Origin: Microbacterium sp. Leaf159
GTDB taxonomy: Bacteria; Actinomycetota; Actinomycetes; Actinomycetales; Microbacteriaceae
DNA: 64,000 nt
Direction: 5' to 3'
Assembly (NCBI RefSeq): GCF_001423615.1
Contig: NZ_LMOU01000002.1
Span: 67,573 to 131,572 of the forward strand
Of this stretch, positions 17,159 through 26,273 are shown piece by piece (positions within the stretch are counted from its first letter, which is position 1; each line of letters begins with the position of its first letter). The translations under genes were made by a program, and so were the position numbers. Under the pieces are notes generated by a model, which had not been told where the DNA came from, ran no database searches, and saw nothing but the letters and a program-made list of their open reading frames with translations.

Positions 17159-19081
17159 TCAGCCGTCGATCACGGCGACGAGCTCGTCGAGGAACGCCTC
17201 GAACGTGGTGCCACGGCGAAGGATGCGCTGCACGCTGTCTCGCTCGCTGAACACCTCGACGAGCTGCTCGAAGACGGTCTGGAATGCGGCACGGTCGCTC
17301 TCGCTGAACGCGGCGAGGGCGACCACCTGAACCCGGCCCTCGCCCCACGCCGCCGACCCGTCGGCGACGCCGATCGCGATCGCGGTCCTCGACGCCGTCA
17401 TCTGCAGCGCGTGGGGCACGGCGAGCGCATCCGTGAACGCCGTCGACGACATCCGCTCGCGCAGGATCGTGTTCTCGACGTAGTCCTCGCCGATGAGGCC
17501 CGCGGTCACGAGCAGTCCGCCCAGGCGCCGGATGATCGCCTCCTCGCCCTCGTCGGGGAGCGGATAGACGAAGGCATCCGCATCGAAGTACCGCGCGAGT
17601 TCCGCACGCAGGCGCGTCAGGCGCCGCCCTCTTCTGACCCGTGCCGCGGCCTGCTGGATGCGATCGACGTCGGCATCGGTGAGGAACGGCTGGATGCGCA
17701 CGAACCGGTCGCCGGTCGCACCCGGCTCGATCGTGCTGAGCACCAGATCGGTGTCGATGGAGGCCCATTCCGGGTCGACGTTCGTGACGACGCTGGTGAC
17801 CTCGATGGCGGATCCCAGCGAGCGGTCGACGCTGGAGCGCAGCAGCTCATGCAGCTCGTAGTACCCGGGGCAGACGATGGTCGCCGTGAGGATCGACTCG
17901 GCCTTCCGGCTGCGCTCGAGCCGTCCGCCGACGTGCATCGCGATGTAGGCGATCTCGTCGTCGTGGATGGGCGTCCCCAGCCGGTCGTGCAGCCCGCTCG
18001 CGATCGACACCGCCACCTCGAAGATCATCGGATAGGAGGTCTTGAGCGATCTCGTGAGCGGATTGCGGGTGAGGGCGCTCTCTTCAGCACGGCGCAGCAG
18101 GTTCTGCACGTGCAGGGCGAGGCGGAGCACGAAGGTCTCGTCGACCAGATCGACCTGGAAGTCGTCGGCCGCCCTGGTGATCTCGGCGCGGACCGCGGCT
18201 TCGACCGCGGGGGCGACACCGCTGCGAGCAACGTCGCCGGCGGCGTCCTCCCCCGGAGCCACGATTCGGGTGAGGACGAGGGACGCCAGGTGACCGCTGT
18301 CGCCGTCGCCCAGCGCGACGGAGAAGTGCTCCTGGGCGAGGCGGGCGATGATCGCGCCGACTCTCGGGATCTCCTCGCGCGCGCCGGCGGGACCTGCCTC
18401 GAGCGCGTGACCGGCAGCGACCCGCTCGGCGGCGATCGCGATGTGCAGGAGGACGTCCGAGATCGCGAGCTCATTGACGTAGTAGCCCAGCTCGCCGAGT
18501 TCGCGCACGAGCTCGGACTTGAAGGGGGCCACGGAGCCTGCGACGACGGCAGTGCCTGCGAGTGCCCGACGGAAGGTCTCGGGGTGGAAGGACGCCGCGT
18601 CCATCTCGTCGTGCGCGAGCCGGCTGAGAAGCCGGCGCTGTGCCGCTTCGTTGCCGCGCAGGCGCACGATCTCGCGGTCGCGCTCCAGGGTCAGCTCGGT
18701 GCCGTCCAGCAGGCCACGGACCCGGGCGAGGTCGGATTCGAGGGTCGCCTCGCTCACATGCAGCTCGTCGGCCATCGCGAACACGTCGACGCCGCCCGGC
18801 AGGTCGAGGAGGGTGCGGACGATGCCGTGCAGCCGGTCTCTGGGGGCGGATTCGCCACCCTGCCGTGTTCTCAGCGCATCGCGCGCCGCTGAGCCCGCCC
18901 GATAGCCCGCGGGCCCGGACTCCACCGCATCCGCACCGCCCGTCCGGGCGTTCAGCGCCGCCACATACGAGCGGATGCTGCGCGGGGTGACCCCGAGCTG
19001 ATCGGCGAGGCTCGCTGCCGTCGCCCAGTCGCCCTGGCGGAGCAGGGTCGAGAGGAGCTGGTCCTGGCGCTGACGCGACAT
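17159..19081 (-). CDS. mtlR: PRD-containing transcriptional activator of mannitol genes (MtlR/BglG type)
   Basis: A 640-residue regulator. An N-terminal helix-turn-helix (about 1-60, WATAASLADQLGVTPRSIRSYV), a second winged-helix region (about 75-160), two PTS regulation domains (about 180-400, conserved His in VLLHIAIAAER and IAYIAMHVGGRLER), a IIB-like segment and a C-terminal EIIA-like domain (about 500-640, FTDALAVPHALQ). HPr and EII phosphorylation of these domains couples activity to mannitol flux in MtlR proteins. The ATG at 19081 has GGGAGGATC upstream; an earlier in-frame ATG at 19111 is less likely. It is divergent from the PTS genes it probably controls. Confidence 0.85.
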   Translation of the reverse strand: MSRQRQDQLLSTLLRQGDWATAASLADQLGVTPRSIRSYVAALNARTGGADAVESGPAGYRAGSAARDALRTRQGGESAPRDRLHGIVRTLLDLPGGVDVFAMADELHVSEATLESDLARVRGLLDGTELTLERDREIVRLRGNEAAQRRLLSRLAHDEMDAASFHPETFRRALAGTAVVAGSVAPFKSELVRELGELGYYVNELAISDVLLHIAIAAERVAAGHALEAGPAGAREEIPRVGAIIARLAQEHFSVALGDGDSGHLASLVLTRIVAPGEDAAGDVARSGVAPAVEAAVRAEITRAADDFQVDLVDETFVLRLALHVQNLLRRAEESALTRNPLTRSLKTSYPMIFEVAVSIASGLHDRLGTPIHDDEIAYIAMHVGGRLERSRKAESILTATIVCPGYYELHELLRSSVDRSLGSAIEVTSVVTNVDPEWASIDTDLVLSTIEPGATGDRFVRIQPFLTDADVDRIQQAAARVRRGRRLTRLRAELARYFDADAFVYPLPDEGEEAIIRRLGGLLVTAGLIGEDYVENTILRERMSSTAFTDALAVPHALQMTASRTAIAIGVADGSAAWGEGRVQVVALAAFSESDRAAFQTVFEQLVEVFSERDSVQRILRRGTTFEAFLDELVAVIDG

Positions 19082-19169
19082 GATCCTCCCCCTCCTCCGT
19101 GCCGACTGCACTGTCCTGACGTGACTCCCATGATGTCAGTAAGCGCGTGGCCCCGCTCCGAAACCGATG

Positions 19170-19185
19170 TTCCGCAGGGGCGGAA
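19170..19185. promoter_or_regulatory. Inverted repeat, candidate activator site
   Basis: TTCCGC and GCGGAA flank AGGG in the 169-bp divergent region between the PRD activator and the PTS operon, 65 bp before the first PTS start. The position suits an operator; the identity of the binding protein is a guess. Confidence 0.35.
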
Positions 19186-19250
19186 AGGAACCTGTTGGCG
19201 AGCGCGCGCAGCAGTTCCCAGACTGTTCTCAGGAAAGGTAGTGGGCATCG

Positions 19251-19568
19251 ATGAAGATCCTCGTGGTGTGTGGCGCCGGTGCGTCGAGCACATTCGTCGC
19301 ACAGCGACTCCGCAGAGCGGCCTCCGACGCCGGTCTCCACTGGGACGCGGCAGCAGGCATGGAGCACTCCGTCACCGGCGGCGATCACGACCTCGTCCTC
19401 ATCGGCCCGCACCTCGCCGACCGCCTCGACGCCATCCGCGATGCGGCCGCCGTGCCCGTGGTCGTCCTCCCGGAGGACATCTTCGCCGACCGCGACGGCA
19501 CCCGCACCCTCGCGCTCGCCCGCTCGATCCTCGCCGACGCCAGGAACACCCCGAAAGGAACATCATGA
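19251..19568 (+). CDS. Orphan PTS EIIB component, lactose/cellobiose type
   Basis: A 105-residue protein with the EIIB phospho-cysteine loop near its N-terminus (KILVVCGAGASSTFVAQRL, Cys7) and the flavodoxin-like pattern LVLIGPHLADRL. Lactose/cellobiose EIIB proteins pass phosphate from EIIA to sugar bound in EIIC. No matching EIIC lies in the window, and MtlA already carries its own IIB domain. It is first of a five-gene chain with ATGA overlaps (IIB, HPr, EI, MtlA), preceded by AGGAAAGG. It may be a phosphorylation relay to the PRD activator; that is inference. Confidence 0.78.
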   Translation: MKILVVCGAGASSTFVAQRLRRAASDAGLHWDAAAGMEHSVTGGDHDLVLIGPHLADRLDAIRDAAAVPVVVLPEDIFADRDGTRTLALARSILADARNTPKGTS

Positions 19569-19846
19569 CCGTCTCCCGCACCGTACGCATCGGCTCATCC
19601 CACGGACTCCACGCTCGCCCCGCGAAGCTCTTCGCACAGGCGGCCAAGGACTCCGGCATCCCCGTGACCATCGCGAAGGACTCCGGCAAGGCGGTCAACG
19701 CGGCCAGCATCCTCGGCGTCATCGCGCTCGCGATCGAATACGGCGACTACGTCACGCTCACCGCCGACGGCGACAGCGCCGAAGGAGTGCTCGACACGCT
19801 CACCGAGCTGCTGACGACCGACCACGATCAGGATGCCGGCGCGTGA
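19565..19846 (+). CDS. ptsH: Phosphocarrier protein HPr
   Basis: A 93-residue HPr. GSSHGLHARPAKLF holds the catalytic His16 and KAVNAASILGVIAL the Ser48 region equivalent to Ser46. It shuttles phosphate from enzyme I to EIIA domains. Its ATG overlaps the stop of the upstream IIB gene, and its 3' end overlaps the enzyme I start (GTGA), so the three are translationally coupled. Confidence 0.92.
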   Translation: MTVSRTVRIGSSHGLHARPAKLFAQAAKDSGIPVTIAKDSGKAVNAASILGVIALAIEYGDYVTLTADGDSAEGVLDTLTELLTTDHDQDAGA

Positions 19847-21528
19847 GCGAACTGCGAGGAGTCGGGATCGGTCTCAGCGTCGCCCAGGGCGTCGTCGTGC
19901 GGATGACCGAGGCGCTGCCGGCTCCGGAGAACACTCCGAGCACTCAGGGCATCGATGCCGAGCGCACCAGGGTGCGCGAAGCCGTCGCCGCGGTGGCTCA
20001 GGAGCTGACCGCCCGGGGCGAGACGGCCGGAGGCTCGGCCCAGGAGGTGCTCGAGGCCCAGGCGATGATCGCCGAGGACCCCACCCTGCAGGACGAGGTC
20101 GACGCCAGGATCGATGGCGGCGCCACCGCCGAGTGGGCCGTGCACGACGCCTTCGCCGGCTTCCGCGCCACCCTCGAGGCCGTCGGCGGCTACCTCGGCG
20201 AGCGCGCGGCCGACCTCGACGACATCGCCCAGCGGGTGCTCGCGCGGCTTCGCGGCGTGGATGCGCCCGGAGTGCCCGACCCCGGGCATCCGTTCGTCCT
20301 CGTCGCCCGCGACCTCGCTCCGGCCGACACGGCGCTGCTGAACCTCGACCAGGTGCTCGCCCTCATCACGTTCGACGGCGGACCCACGTCGCACACGGCG
20401 ATCCTCGCCCGCGAGAAGGGCATCGTCGCGATCGTCGGCGCGGCCTCGGCATCCGCACTCGCCACGGGTCAGTCCGTGATCGTCGATGCGGCCGCCGGAC
20501 TCGTGACCCTGGATCCGACCGACGATGAGAAGGAGCGCGCCGAGCAGCGCGCCGCCGCCCGTCGTTCCGCGGACGACGCACCATTGACTCCCGGCGCCCT
20601 CGCCGACGGCACGCTGATCCCGCTGCTGGCGAATCTGGGAAAACCTGCAGACGCATCCGATGCCGTCGAGCGCGGGGCCGAGGGCGTCGGGCTGTTCCGC
20701 ACCGAGTTCCTGTTCCTCTCGTCGGCCCAGGCGCCGACGGTCGAGCAGCAGCGCGAGTCGTACCGGGAGCTGCTCGCGGCCTTCCCCGGCAAGAAGGTCG
20801 TCGTGCGGATGCTGGACGCCGGCGCCGACAAGCCCCTGGCGTTCCTCAACGACGCGCACGAGGAGAACCCGGCACTGGGGCTCCGCGGCCTGCGAGCCCT
20901 GCGCGCGAGCGAGGACATCCTGCGCGAGCAGCTGACCGCTCTCGCCGAGGCCGATGCCGCGACATCGGCCGACCTCTGGGTCATGGCGCCCATGGTGGCG
21001 ACCGTCGAGGAGACGCAGTACTTCACCTCGCTCGCTCGCGAATACGGCCTCAAGACCGCCGGCGTGATGGTCGAGATTCCGTCCAGCGCGCTGCTCGCCG
21101 ACCGCATCCTCGCGCACGCGGACTTCGCGTCGATCGGCACGAACGACCTCACCCAGTACACGATGGCCGCCGATCGCATGCTGGGATCCGTCGCCGGATT
21201 CCAGGACCCCTGGCACCCCGCAGTGCTCCGGCTCGTACGCGAGGTCGGTGCCGCCGGTGCCCGCCTCGGAAAGCCGGTAGGCATCTGCGGCGAGGCCGCG
21301 GCAGACCCGATGCTCGCCGTGGTGCTCGTGGGACTCGGCGCGACGAGCCTCTCGATGGCTCCCTCGGCGCTCGCGGACGTGCGTCAGATGCTGTCCACCC
21401 GAACCCTCGACGAGGCCCGCAACCTCGCCGAACTGGCTCTGGCGGCCGACGACGCCGCCGGAGCCCGCCTCGCCGTGGCCGATGCCACAGCAACCCTTCC
21501 CCCTCACCAGAAAGAGACGACATCATGA
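19843..21528 (+). CDS. ptsI: PTS enzyme I (phosphoenolpyruvate-protein phosphotransferase)
   Basis: A 561-residue enzyme I, which autophosphorylates with PEP and phosphorylates HPr. The phospho-histidine motif GGPTSHTAILAREKG places His184. The C-terminal PEP-binding barrel shows GVGLFRTEFLF, VVRMLDAGADKPL, EENPALGLRGLRA and SIGTNDLTQYTMAADR. It starts at the GTG overlapping ptsH and overlaps mtlA by ATGA. Placing the general PTS genes inside a mannitol operon suggests co-induction with the mannitol transporter. Confidence 0.95.
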   Translation: MSELRGVGIGLSVAQGVVVRMTEALPAPENTPSTQGIDAERTRVREAVAAVAQELTARGETAGGSAQEVLEAQAMIAEDPTLQDEVDARIDGGATAEWAVHDAFAGFRATLEAVGGYLGERAADLDDIAQRVLARLRGVDAPGVPDPGHPFVLVARDLAPADTALLNLDQVLALITFDGGPTSHTAILAREKGIVAIVGAASASALATGQSVIVDAAAGLVTLDPTDDEKERAEQRAAARRSADDAPLTPGALADGTLIPLLANLGKPADASDAVERGAEGVGLFRTEFLFLSSAQAPTVEQQRESYRELLAAFPGKKVVVRMLDAGADKPLAFLNDAHEENPALGLRGLRALRASEDILREQLTALAEADAATSADLWVMAPMVATVEETQYFTSLAREYGLKTAGVMVEIPSSALLADRILAHADFASIGTNDLTQYTMAADRMLGSVAGFQDPWHPAVLRLVREVGAAGARLGKPVGICGEAAADPMLAVVLVGLGATSLSMAPSALADVRQMLSTRTLDEARNLAELALAADDAAGARLAVADATATLPPHQKETTS

Positions 21529-23156
21529 CGACGACGTCACCGGCCGCCACGAAGGCAGGCGGCCTCCGAACGGGCGTGCAGCGCTTCGGCACGTTCCTCT
21601 CGGGCATGATCATGCCCAACATCGCCGCGTTCATCGCGTGGGGATTCATCACCATGCTGTTCATCCCCGCCGGTTTCTTCGGCTCCGACAGCCCCTTCGG
21701 CTGGCACTGGGCCGGGGTGGCCGAGATCATCGGCGGCGGCGGCGACTCGGCCGTCGTCGGCTGGCAGGGTGCCATGACGGCTGTGGCCGAGGGCGCCGAC
21801 GGCAACATCCTCGCCTACGTCGGCCTCGTCGGCCCGATGGTCACGTACCTCCTGCCCCTCCTGATCGCCAACACCGCAGGCCGCATGGTCTACGGCGAGC
21901 GCGGCGGCGTCGTGGCGACGATCGCCACCATGGGCGTCATCGTCGGCACGAACATCCCGATGTTCCTCGGCGCGATGATCATGGGCCCGCTCGCGGCCTG
22001 GATCACCAAGCAGATGGACAAGCTGTGGGACGGCAGGATCCGCCCCGGCTTCGAGATGCTGGTGAACAACTTCTCGGCCGGAATCCTGGGCATGGTCCTC
22101 GCGATCTTCGGCTTCTTCGCCTTCGGTCCGGTCATGCTCGGCATCAGCGCCGTCCTCGGCGGCGCTGTCGACTGGCTCGTCTCCCTGAACCTGCTCCCGC
22201 TCGTCTCGATCATCGTCGAGCCCGCCAAGGTGCTGTTCCTCAACAACGCCATCAACCACGGCGTGTTCACCCCGCTCGGCATCGAGCAGGCTGCGGAGAC
22301 CGGCAAGTCGATCCTGTTCCTCATCGAGGCGAACCCCGGCCCCGGTCTCGGCCTGCTGCTCGCCTTCACCTTCTTCGGCGTCGGTGCGGCGAAGGCCTCG
22401 GCTCCGGGAGCTGCCATCATCCAGTTCTTCGGTGGCATCCACGAGATCTACTTCCCGTATGCACTGAGCAAGCCGACCACCATCCTCGCGCTGATCGCGG
22501 GTGGCGCGGCCGGTGTCACGACGAACATGGTCCTCGGCGGCGGGCTGGCGTTCCCGGCAGCGCCCGGCAGCATCATCGCCGTCACCGCCGCTGCTGTCGG
22601 CCCCGGAGTCGGCAACCTGCTGGTCGTGTACCTCTCGGTGGTCATCGCCGCAGTCGTCACCTTCCTCATCACCGGCGTCATCCTGCGGGCTTCGCGCAAG
22701 CGCGACCTCGCCGCTGAAGGCGACAGCTTCGGCGACGCGATCGCTCAGACCGAGGCCAACAAGGGCAAGTCCTCCGCCGCGATGGACGCACTCCGCGCCT
22801 CATCCGGTGCGGGTGCCGCCGGCGCGGCGGCCGCGGGTGCAGGCGTCGCCACCGACCGTCGTATCGCGAACATCGTGTTCGCCTGCGACGCCGGTATGGG
22901 CTCCTCCGCGATGGGCGCCAGCGTCCTGCGCAACAAGTTCAAGAAGGCCGAGATCGACGGGGTCACGGTCACCAACCAGGCGATCGCGAACCTCGACGGC
23001 AGCGCTGACCTCGTGATCACGCAGCAGCAGCTCACCGACCGCGCGAAGGCGCAGTCGCCGAACTCGATCCACGTGTCGGTCGACAACTTCATGAACTCTC
23101 CGAAGTACGAAGAGGTCGTCGAGATGGTGCGCGAGCAGCGCGACTCCGACGCATGA
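21525..23156 (+). CDS. mtlA: Mannitol PTS permease EIICB (MtlA)
   Basis: A 543-residue membrane transporter. The IIC domain (about 15-390) has 8-10 hydrophobic segments, with family blocks SGMIMPNIAAFIAWGFIT, NNAINHGVFTPLG and GGIHEIYFPYAL. After a linker with an Ala/Gly-rich run (about 425-440) the IIB domain begins with IVFACDAGMGSSAMGAS, phospho-Cys454. There is no fused IIA domain; that is supplied by mtlF downstream. It imports and phosphorylates mannitol to mannitol-1-phosphate. A hairpin separates it from mtlF. Confidence 0.95.
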   Translation: MTTTSPAATKAGGLRTGVQRFGTFLSGMIMPNIAAFIAWGFITMLFIPAGFFGSDSPFGWHWAGVAEIIGGGGDSAVVGWQGAMTAVAEGADGNILAYVGLVGPMVTYLLPLLIANTAGRMVYGERGGVVATIATMGVIVGTNIPMFLGAMIMGPLAAWITKQMDKLWDGRIRPGFEMLVNNFSAGILGMVLAIFGFFAFGPVMLGISAVLGGAVDWLVSLNLLPLVSIIVEPAKVLFLNNAINHGVFTPLGIEQAAETGKSILFLIEANPGPGLGLLLAFTFFGVGAAKASAPGAAIIQFFGGIHEIYFPYALSKPTTILALIAGGAAGVTTNMVLGGGLAFPAAPGSIIAVTAAAVGPGVGNLLVVYLSVVIAAVVTFLITGVILRASRKRDLAAEGDSFGDAIAQTEANKGKSSAAMDALRASSGAGAAGAAAAGAGVATDRRIANIVFACDAGMGSSAMGASVLRNKFKKAEIDGVTVTNQAIANLDGSADLVITQQQLTDRAKAQSPNSIHVSVDNFMNSPKYEEVVEMVREQRDSDA

Positions 23157-23162
23157 CAGACC

Positions 23163-23196
23163 GGGCGGGGCGGGTGCCACGGCATCCGCCCCGCCC
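23163..23196 (+). terminator. Intercistronic hairpin between mtlA and mtlF
   Basis: Sixteen pairs (23163-23178 with 23181-23196, one G-U) form a very GC-rich hairpin in the 67-bp gap. It may stabilise the mtlA 3' end or reduce read-through, as often seen inside PTS operons. Confidence 0.5.
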
Positions 23197-23223
23197 CCAC
23201 ATTCTCAGAAAGAAGGAATCACC

Positions 23224-23655
23224 ATGAGCGTTCTCACCCTCGGCCAGGTCCGCATCCACGCAGGATCCAGCACCCAGGAGGCGGCCCTCCAGGAGGCCAC
23301 CGACATCCTCGTGTCGGCCGGCGCCGTCACCCCCGCCTACGTCGACGCGATGCGTCAGCGCGAGGCGACCGTGTCGACATACATGGGCAACGGCCTGGCG
23401 ATTCCACACGGCACCAACGACACGAAGGACGCGATCCTCGGGTCTGCCCTGTCCGTCGTCCGCTACGACGGCGGCGTGGACTGGGCGGGTGAGCCCGCGA
23501 CGTTCGTGGTGGGCATCGCCGGCCGCGGCGACGAGCACCTCGAGATCCTGTCGCAGATCGCGATCCTCTTCTCCGACGAGGACGACGTCGCGAAGCTCAA
23601 CGCCGCGCAGACCCCGGATGAGCTCTACGCACTGCTCTCGGCGGTGAACGACTGA
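23224..23655 (+). CDS. mtlF: Mannitol-specific PTS EIIA component
   Basis: A 143-residue EIIA of the fructose/mannitol class. YMGNGLAIPHGTND gives the phospho-accepting His62. It takes phosphate from HPr and gives it to the IIB domain of MtlA. It is preceded by AGAAAGAAGGAATCACC, with AGGAA as ribosome binding site, and its stop overlaps the mtlD ATG. Confidence 0.93.
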   Translation: MSVLTLGQVRIHAGSSTQEAALQEATDILVSAGAVTPAYVDAMRQREATVSTYMGNGLAIPHGTNDTKDAILGSALSVVRYDGGVDWAGEPATFVVGIAGRGDEHLEILSQIAILFSDEDDVAKLNAAQTPDELYALLSAVND

Positions 23656-24812
23656 TGAAGGCCGTCCATTTCGGAGCGGGCAACATCGGCCGGGGGTTCG
23701 TCGGACTGCTGCTGCACGAGGGCGGTTACGAGGTCGTCTTCTCCGACGTCGCCGACGCGCTGGTCGATGCGATCAACGCGGTCGATTCATACACCGTGCA
23801 CGAGGCCGGCCCTGGCGGCACCGATCACGTCGTGACCGGCTTCCGCGCGGTGAACAGCAAGTCGGATCCGGATGCCGTGGCCGACGAGGTCGCGACCGCA
23901 GACGTCGCCACCACCGCCGTCGGGCCGACCGTGCTGCGGTTCGTGGCCCCCACGATCGTCGAAGGCCTCCGACGCCGCTCCCCCGATGCCGCACCTCTGC
24001 AGGTCATGGCCTGCGAGAACGCGATCGGTGCGACGGACACCCTGCGCGCCGAGGTCGAGAAGGCTGCCGGGGCGGATGCCGCCGAGCTGCTCTCACGCGC
24101 GGTGTTCGCGAACACCGCCGTCGACCGCATCGTCCCTGGCCAGCCCGCGGACGGCGGCGTCGACGTCACGGTCGAGCCCTACTTCGAGTGGGCGATCGAA
24201 TCCGGAGCCTTCGGCGGCACGCTGCCGAACATCCCCGGTGCGCACTTCGTCGACGACCTGGCTCCGTACATCGAGCGCAAGCTGTTCACGGTGAACACGG
24301 GCCATGCGGCCACGGCGTACTTCGGCGCCCGCGCGGGAATCGACCGCATCTCGGATGCTCTCGCCGACCCCGACATCGCGGCTCGCGTGTCGGCGGCCCT
24401 CGAGGAGACCTCGGCGGTGCTGGTGGCGGAGCACGGGCTCGACCCCGTCGACCTCGCCGAGTACCGTGCGACGATCCTCGAGCGGTTCCGCAACCCTGCC
24501 CTCGTCGACACCGTCCAGCGCGTCGGCCGTCAGCCGCTGCGCAAGATCTCGCGACACGAGCGGTTCATCGGCCCGGCCGCCATGGCAGCCGAGCGCGGCC
24601 TTCCCACGGTCGCGCTGGTCGGCGCCATCACCGCCGCGCTCGAGTTCGAGGAGCCCGACGACGAGCAGGCGGTCGAGCTGCAGGAGCTACTGCGCACGGA
24701 GGACGCTCTCGCGTTCACCTCACGCACGACGGGCCTCGACCCCGAGCATCCGCTGTTCCCCGCGATCCGCGATGCGGTCGTCTCGCGCCAGACGGCACTG
24801 CACGCCTCCTGA
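23655..24812 (+). CDS. mtlD: Mannitol-1-phosphate 5-dehydrogenase
   Basis: A 385-residue NAD-dependent dehydrogenase that turns mannitol-1-phosphate into fructose-6-phosphate. The N-terminal HFGAGNIGRGFVGLLL is the dinucleotide-binding loop, CENAIGATD and VEPYFEWAIE are family blocks, and RKLFTVNTGHAATAYFG contains the catalytic Lys and conserved His. Length and order behind mtlA and mtlF are as expected. It is the last gene of the operon and a strong terminator follows. Confidence 0.95.
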   Translation: MKAVHFGAGNIGRGFVGLLLHEGGYEVVFSDVADALVDAINAVDSYTVHEAGPGGTDHVVTGFRAVNSKSDPDAVADEVATADVATTAVGPTVLRFVAPTIVEGLRRRSPDAAPLQVMACENAIGATDTLRAEVEKAAGADAAELLSRAVFANTAVDRIVPGQPADGGVDVTVEPYFEWAIESGAFGGTLPNIPGAHFVDDLAPYIERKLFTVNTGHAATAYFGARAGIDRISDALADPDIAARVSAALEETSAVLVAEHGLDPVDLAEYRATILERFRNPALVDTVQRVGRQPLRKISRHERFIGPAAMAAERGLPTVALVGAITAALEFEEPDDEQAVELQELLRTEDALAFTSRTTGLDPEHPLFPAIRDAVVSRQTALHAS

Positions 24813-24844
24813 CCCTCCGCCGGCGGCCGACCACCGCCCGCTCT

Positions 24845-24888
24845 CCTCTGCGCCCCCTGCCGATACGATCGGTCAGGGGGCGCAGAGG
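24845..24888 (+). terminator. Terminator of the mannitol operon
   Basis: A perfect 15-bp outer stem (24845-24859 with 24874-24888) continues, after one bulged T, as CCGAT/ATCGG around an ACG tip. No U-tract follows. Confidence 0.75.
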
Positions 24889-24917
24889 TGCGAGCACGAA
24901 GAAGTGCGGGGAGCAGC

Positions 24918-26225
24918 ATGAACAGATACGCGATCATCGGCGCAGGGCCGTCCGGACTCGCCGCCGCGCGGGCTCTCACCAGACGCGGGATCGGCGTCGA
25001 CGGCTACGAGGCCTCATCGGGCGTCGGCGGGCTGTGGGACATCGACAACCCCCGCAGCACCATGTACGAGTCCGCTCACCTGATCTCGTCGCGCACCACG
25101 ACCGAGTTCACCGAGTTCCCGATGCGCTCGACGGTCGACTACCCGGGCCACCGCGCGCTGCGCGAGTACTTCGAGGACTACGCCGACCACTTCGGACTCG
25201 CCGAGCTGTTCCGGTTCGAGACCGCGGTCACCCGACTCGAGCCGCGTGACGGCGGCTGGGATCTCACGTGCACAGGGCCGTCGGGTGAGGAGACGCATCG
25301 GTATGCGGGCGTCGTGCTCGCGAACGGCACCCTGGCCGAGCCGAACATCCCGCGGTTCCGCGGTGCCTTCAGCGGCGAGCTGATGCACACGAGCTCTTAC
25401 AGGTCGCCCGCGCAGCTCACCGGCAAGAGGGTGCTCCTGATCGGTGCGGGCAACTCCGGATGCGACATCGCGGTCGATGCCGTGCACCACGCAGCCTCGG
25501 TCGACATGAGCGTGCGCCGCGGCTACTACTTCGTGCCGCGCTACCTGTTCGGAAGGCCCAGCGACACCTTGAATCAGGGCAGACCGCTTCCCGCCCGCAT
25601 CAAGCAGGCCGTCGACAGCCGTGTGCTCAAGGCGTTCACGGGCGACCCCGTGCGCTTCGGGTTCCCGAAGCCGGACTACCGCATCTACGAATCGCACCCG
25701 ATCGTCAACACCATGGTCCTCAACCACCTGGGGCAGGGCGATCTGCGCATCCGTCCGGACATCGACCGCTTCGACGGGCCGACCGTGCGGTTCCGCGACG
25801 GCACAGCCGACGACTACGACCTCGTGCTGCTCGCGACCGGGTACACCCTCGACTACCCGTTCGTGGATCGACGGCATCTGCAGTGGCAGGGCGCCGCTCC
25901 CCGGCTGTTCCTCAACGTCTTCCCCTCGTCGTTCAACGGCCTGTACGTGATGGGCATGATCGAGGCCTCCGGCATCGGCTGGCAGGGCCGCTACGAGCAG
26001 GCCGACCTGCTCGCCGGCTATCTCGATGCCGTGGAGCACGATGCCGCGAACGCGGCGCGGTTCCGCGAGCGGGTGACCTCGCAGCCGTGGCCCGACCTCA
26101 CCGGCGGCTACCGCTACCTCGGGCTCGCGCGCATGGCGTACTACGTCAACAAGGACGCGTACCGCGCTGCGGTCCGCCGCGAGCGGGAAGCGCTCGAGAG
26201 CCCCGCGGCTCACGGTCGCGGGTGA
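24918..26225 (+). CDS. Flavin-containing monooxygenase
   Basis: A 435-residue flavoprotein. IIGAGPSGLAAARAL (5-19) binds FAD; RVLLIGAGNSGCDIAVDA binds NADPH; between them FSGELMHTSSYR fits the FMO signature F-x-G-x3-H-x3-Y. A later LLATGYTLDYPF matches the conserved ATG-Y element. FMOs oxygenate soft nucleophiles (amines, sulphides) or act as Baeyer-Villiger enzymes; the substrate is unknown. The ATG at 24918 has GGGGAG upstream. The gene stands between the mannitol terminator and a small hydrolase gene. Confidence 0.88.
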   Translation: MNRYAIIGAGPSGLAAARALTRRGIGVDGYEASSGVGGLWDIDNPRSTMYESAHLISSRTTTEFTEFPMRSTVDYPGHRALREYFEDYADHFGLAELFRFETAVTRLEPRDGGWDLTCTGPSGEETHRYAGVVLANGTLAEPNIPRFRGAFSGELMHTSSYRSPAQLTGKRVLLIGAGNSGCDIAVDAVHHAASVDMSVRRGYYFVPRYLFGRPSDTLNQGRPLPARIKQAVDSRVLKAFTGDPVRFGFPKPDYRIYESHPIVNTMVLNHLGQGDLRIRPDIDRFDGPTVRFRDGTADDYDLVLLATGYTLDYPFVDRRHLQWQGAAPRLFLNVFPSSFNGLYVMGMIEASGIGWQGRYEQADLLAGYLDAVEHDAANAARFRERVTSQPWPDLTGGYRYLGLARMAYYVNKDAYRAAVRREREALESPAAHGRG

Positions 26226-26260
26226 TCATCGCCCCCGAGGCTGTTCACATGCACAGGCCC

Positions 26261-26266
26261 TAACGT
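26261..26266 (+). promoter_or_regulatory. -10 hexamer TAACGT, leaderless start
   Basis: TAACGT is 7 nt before the GTG at 26274; there is no ribosome binding site in front of this GTG. Confidence 0.4.
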
Positions 26267-26273
26267 TGATCCT

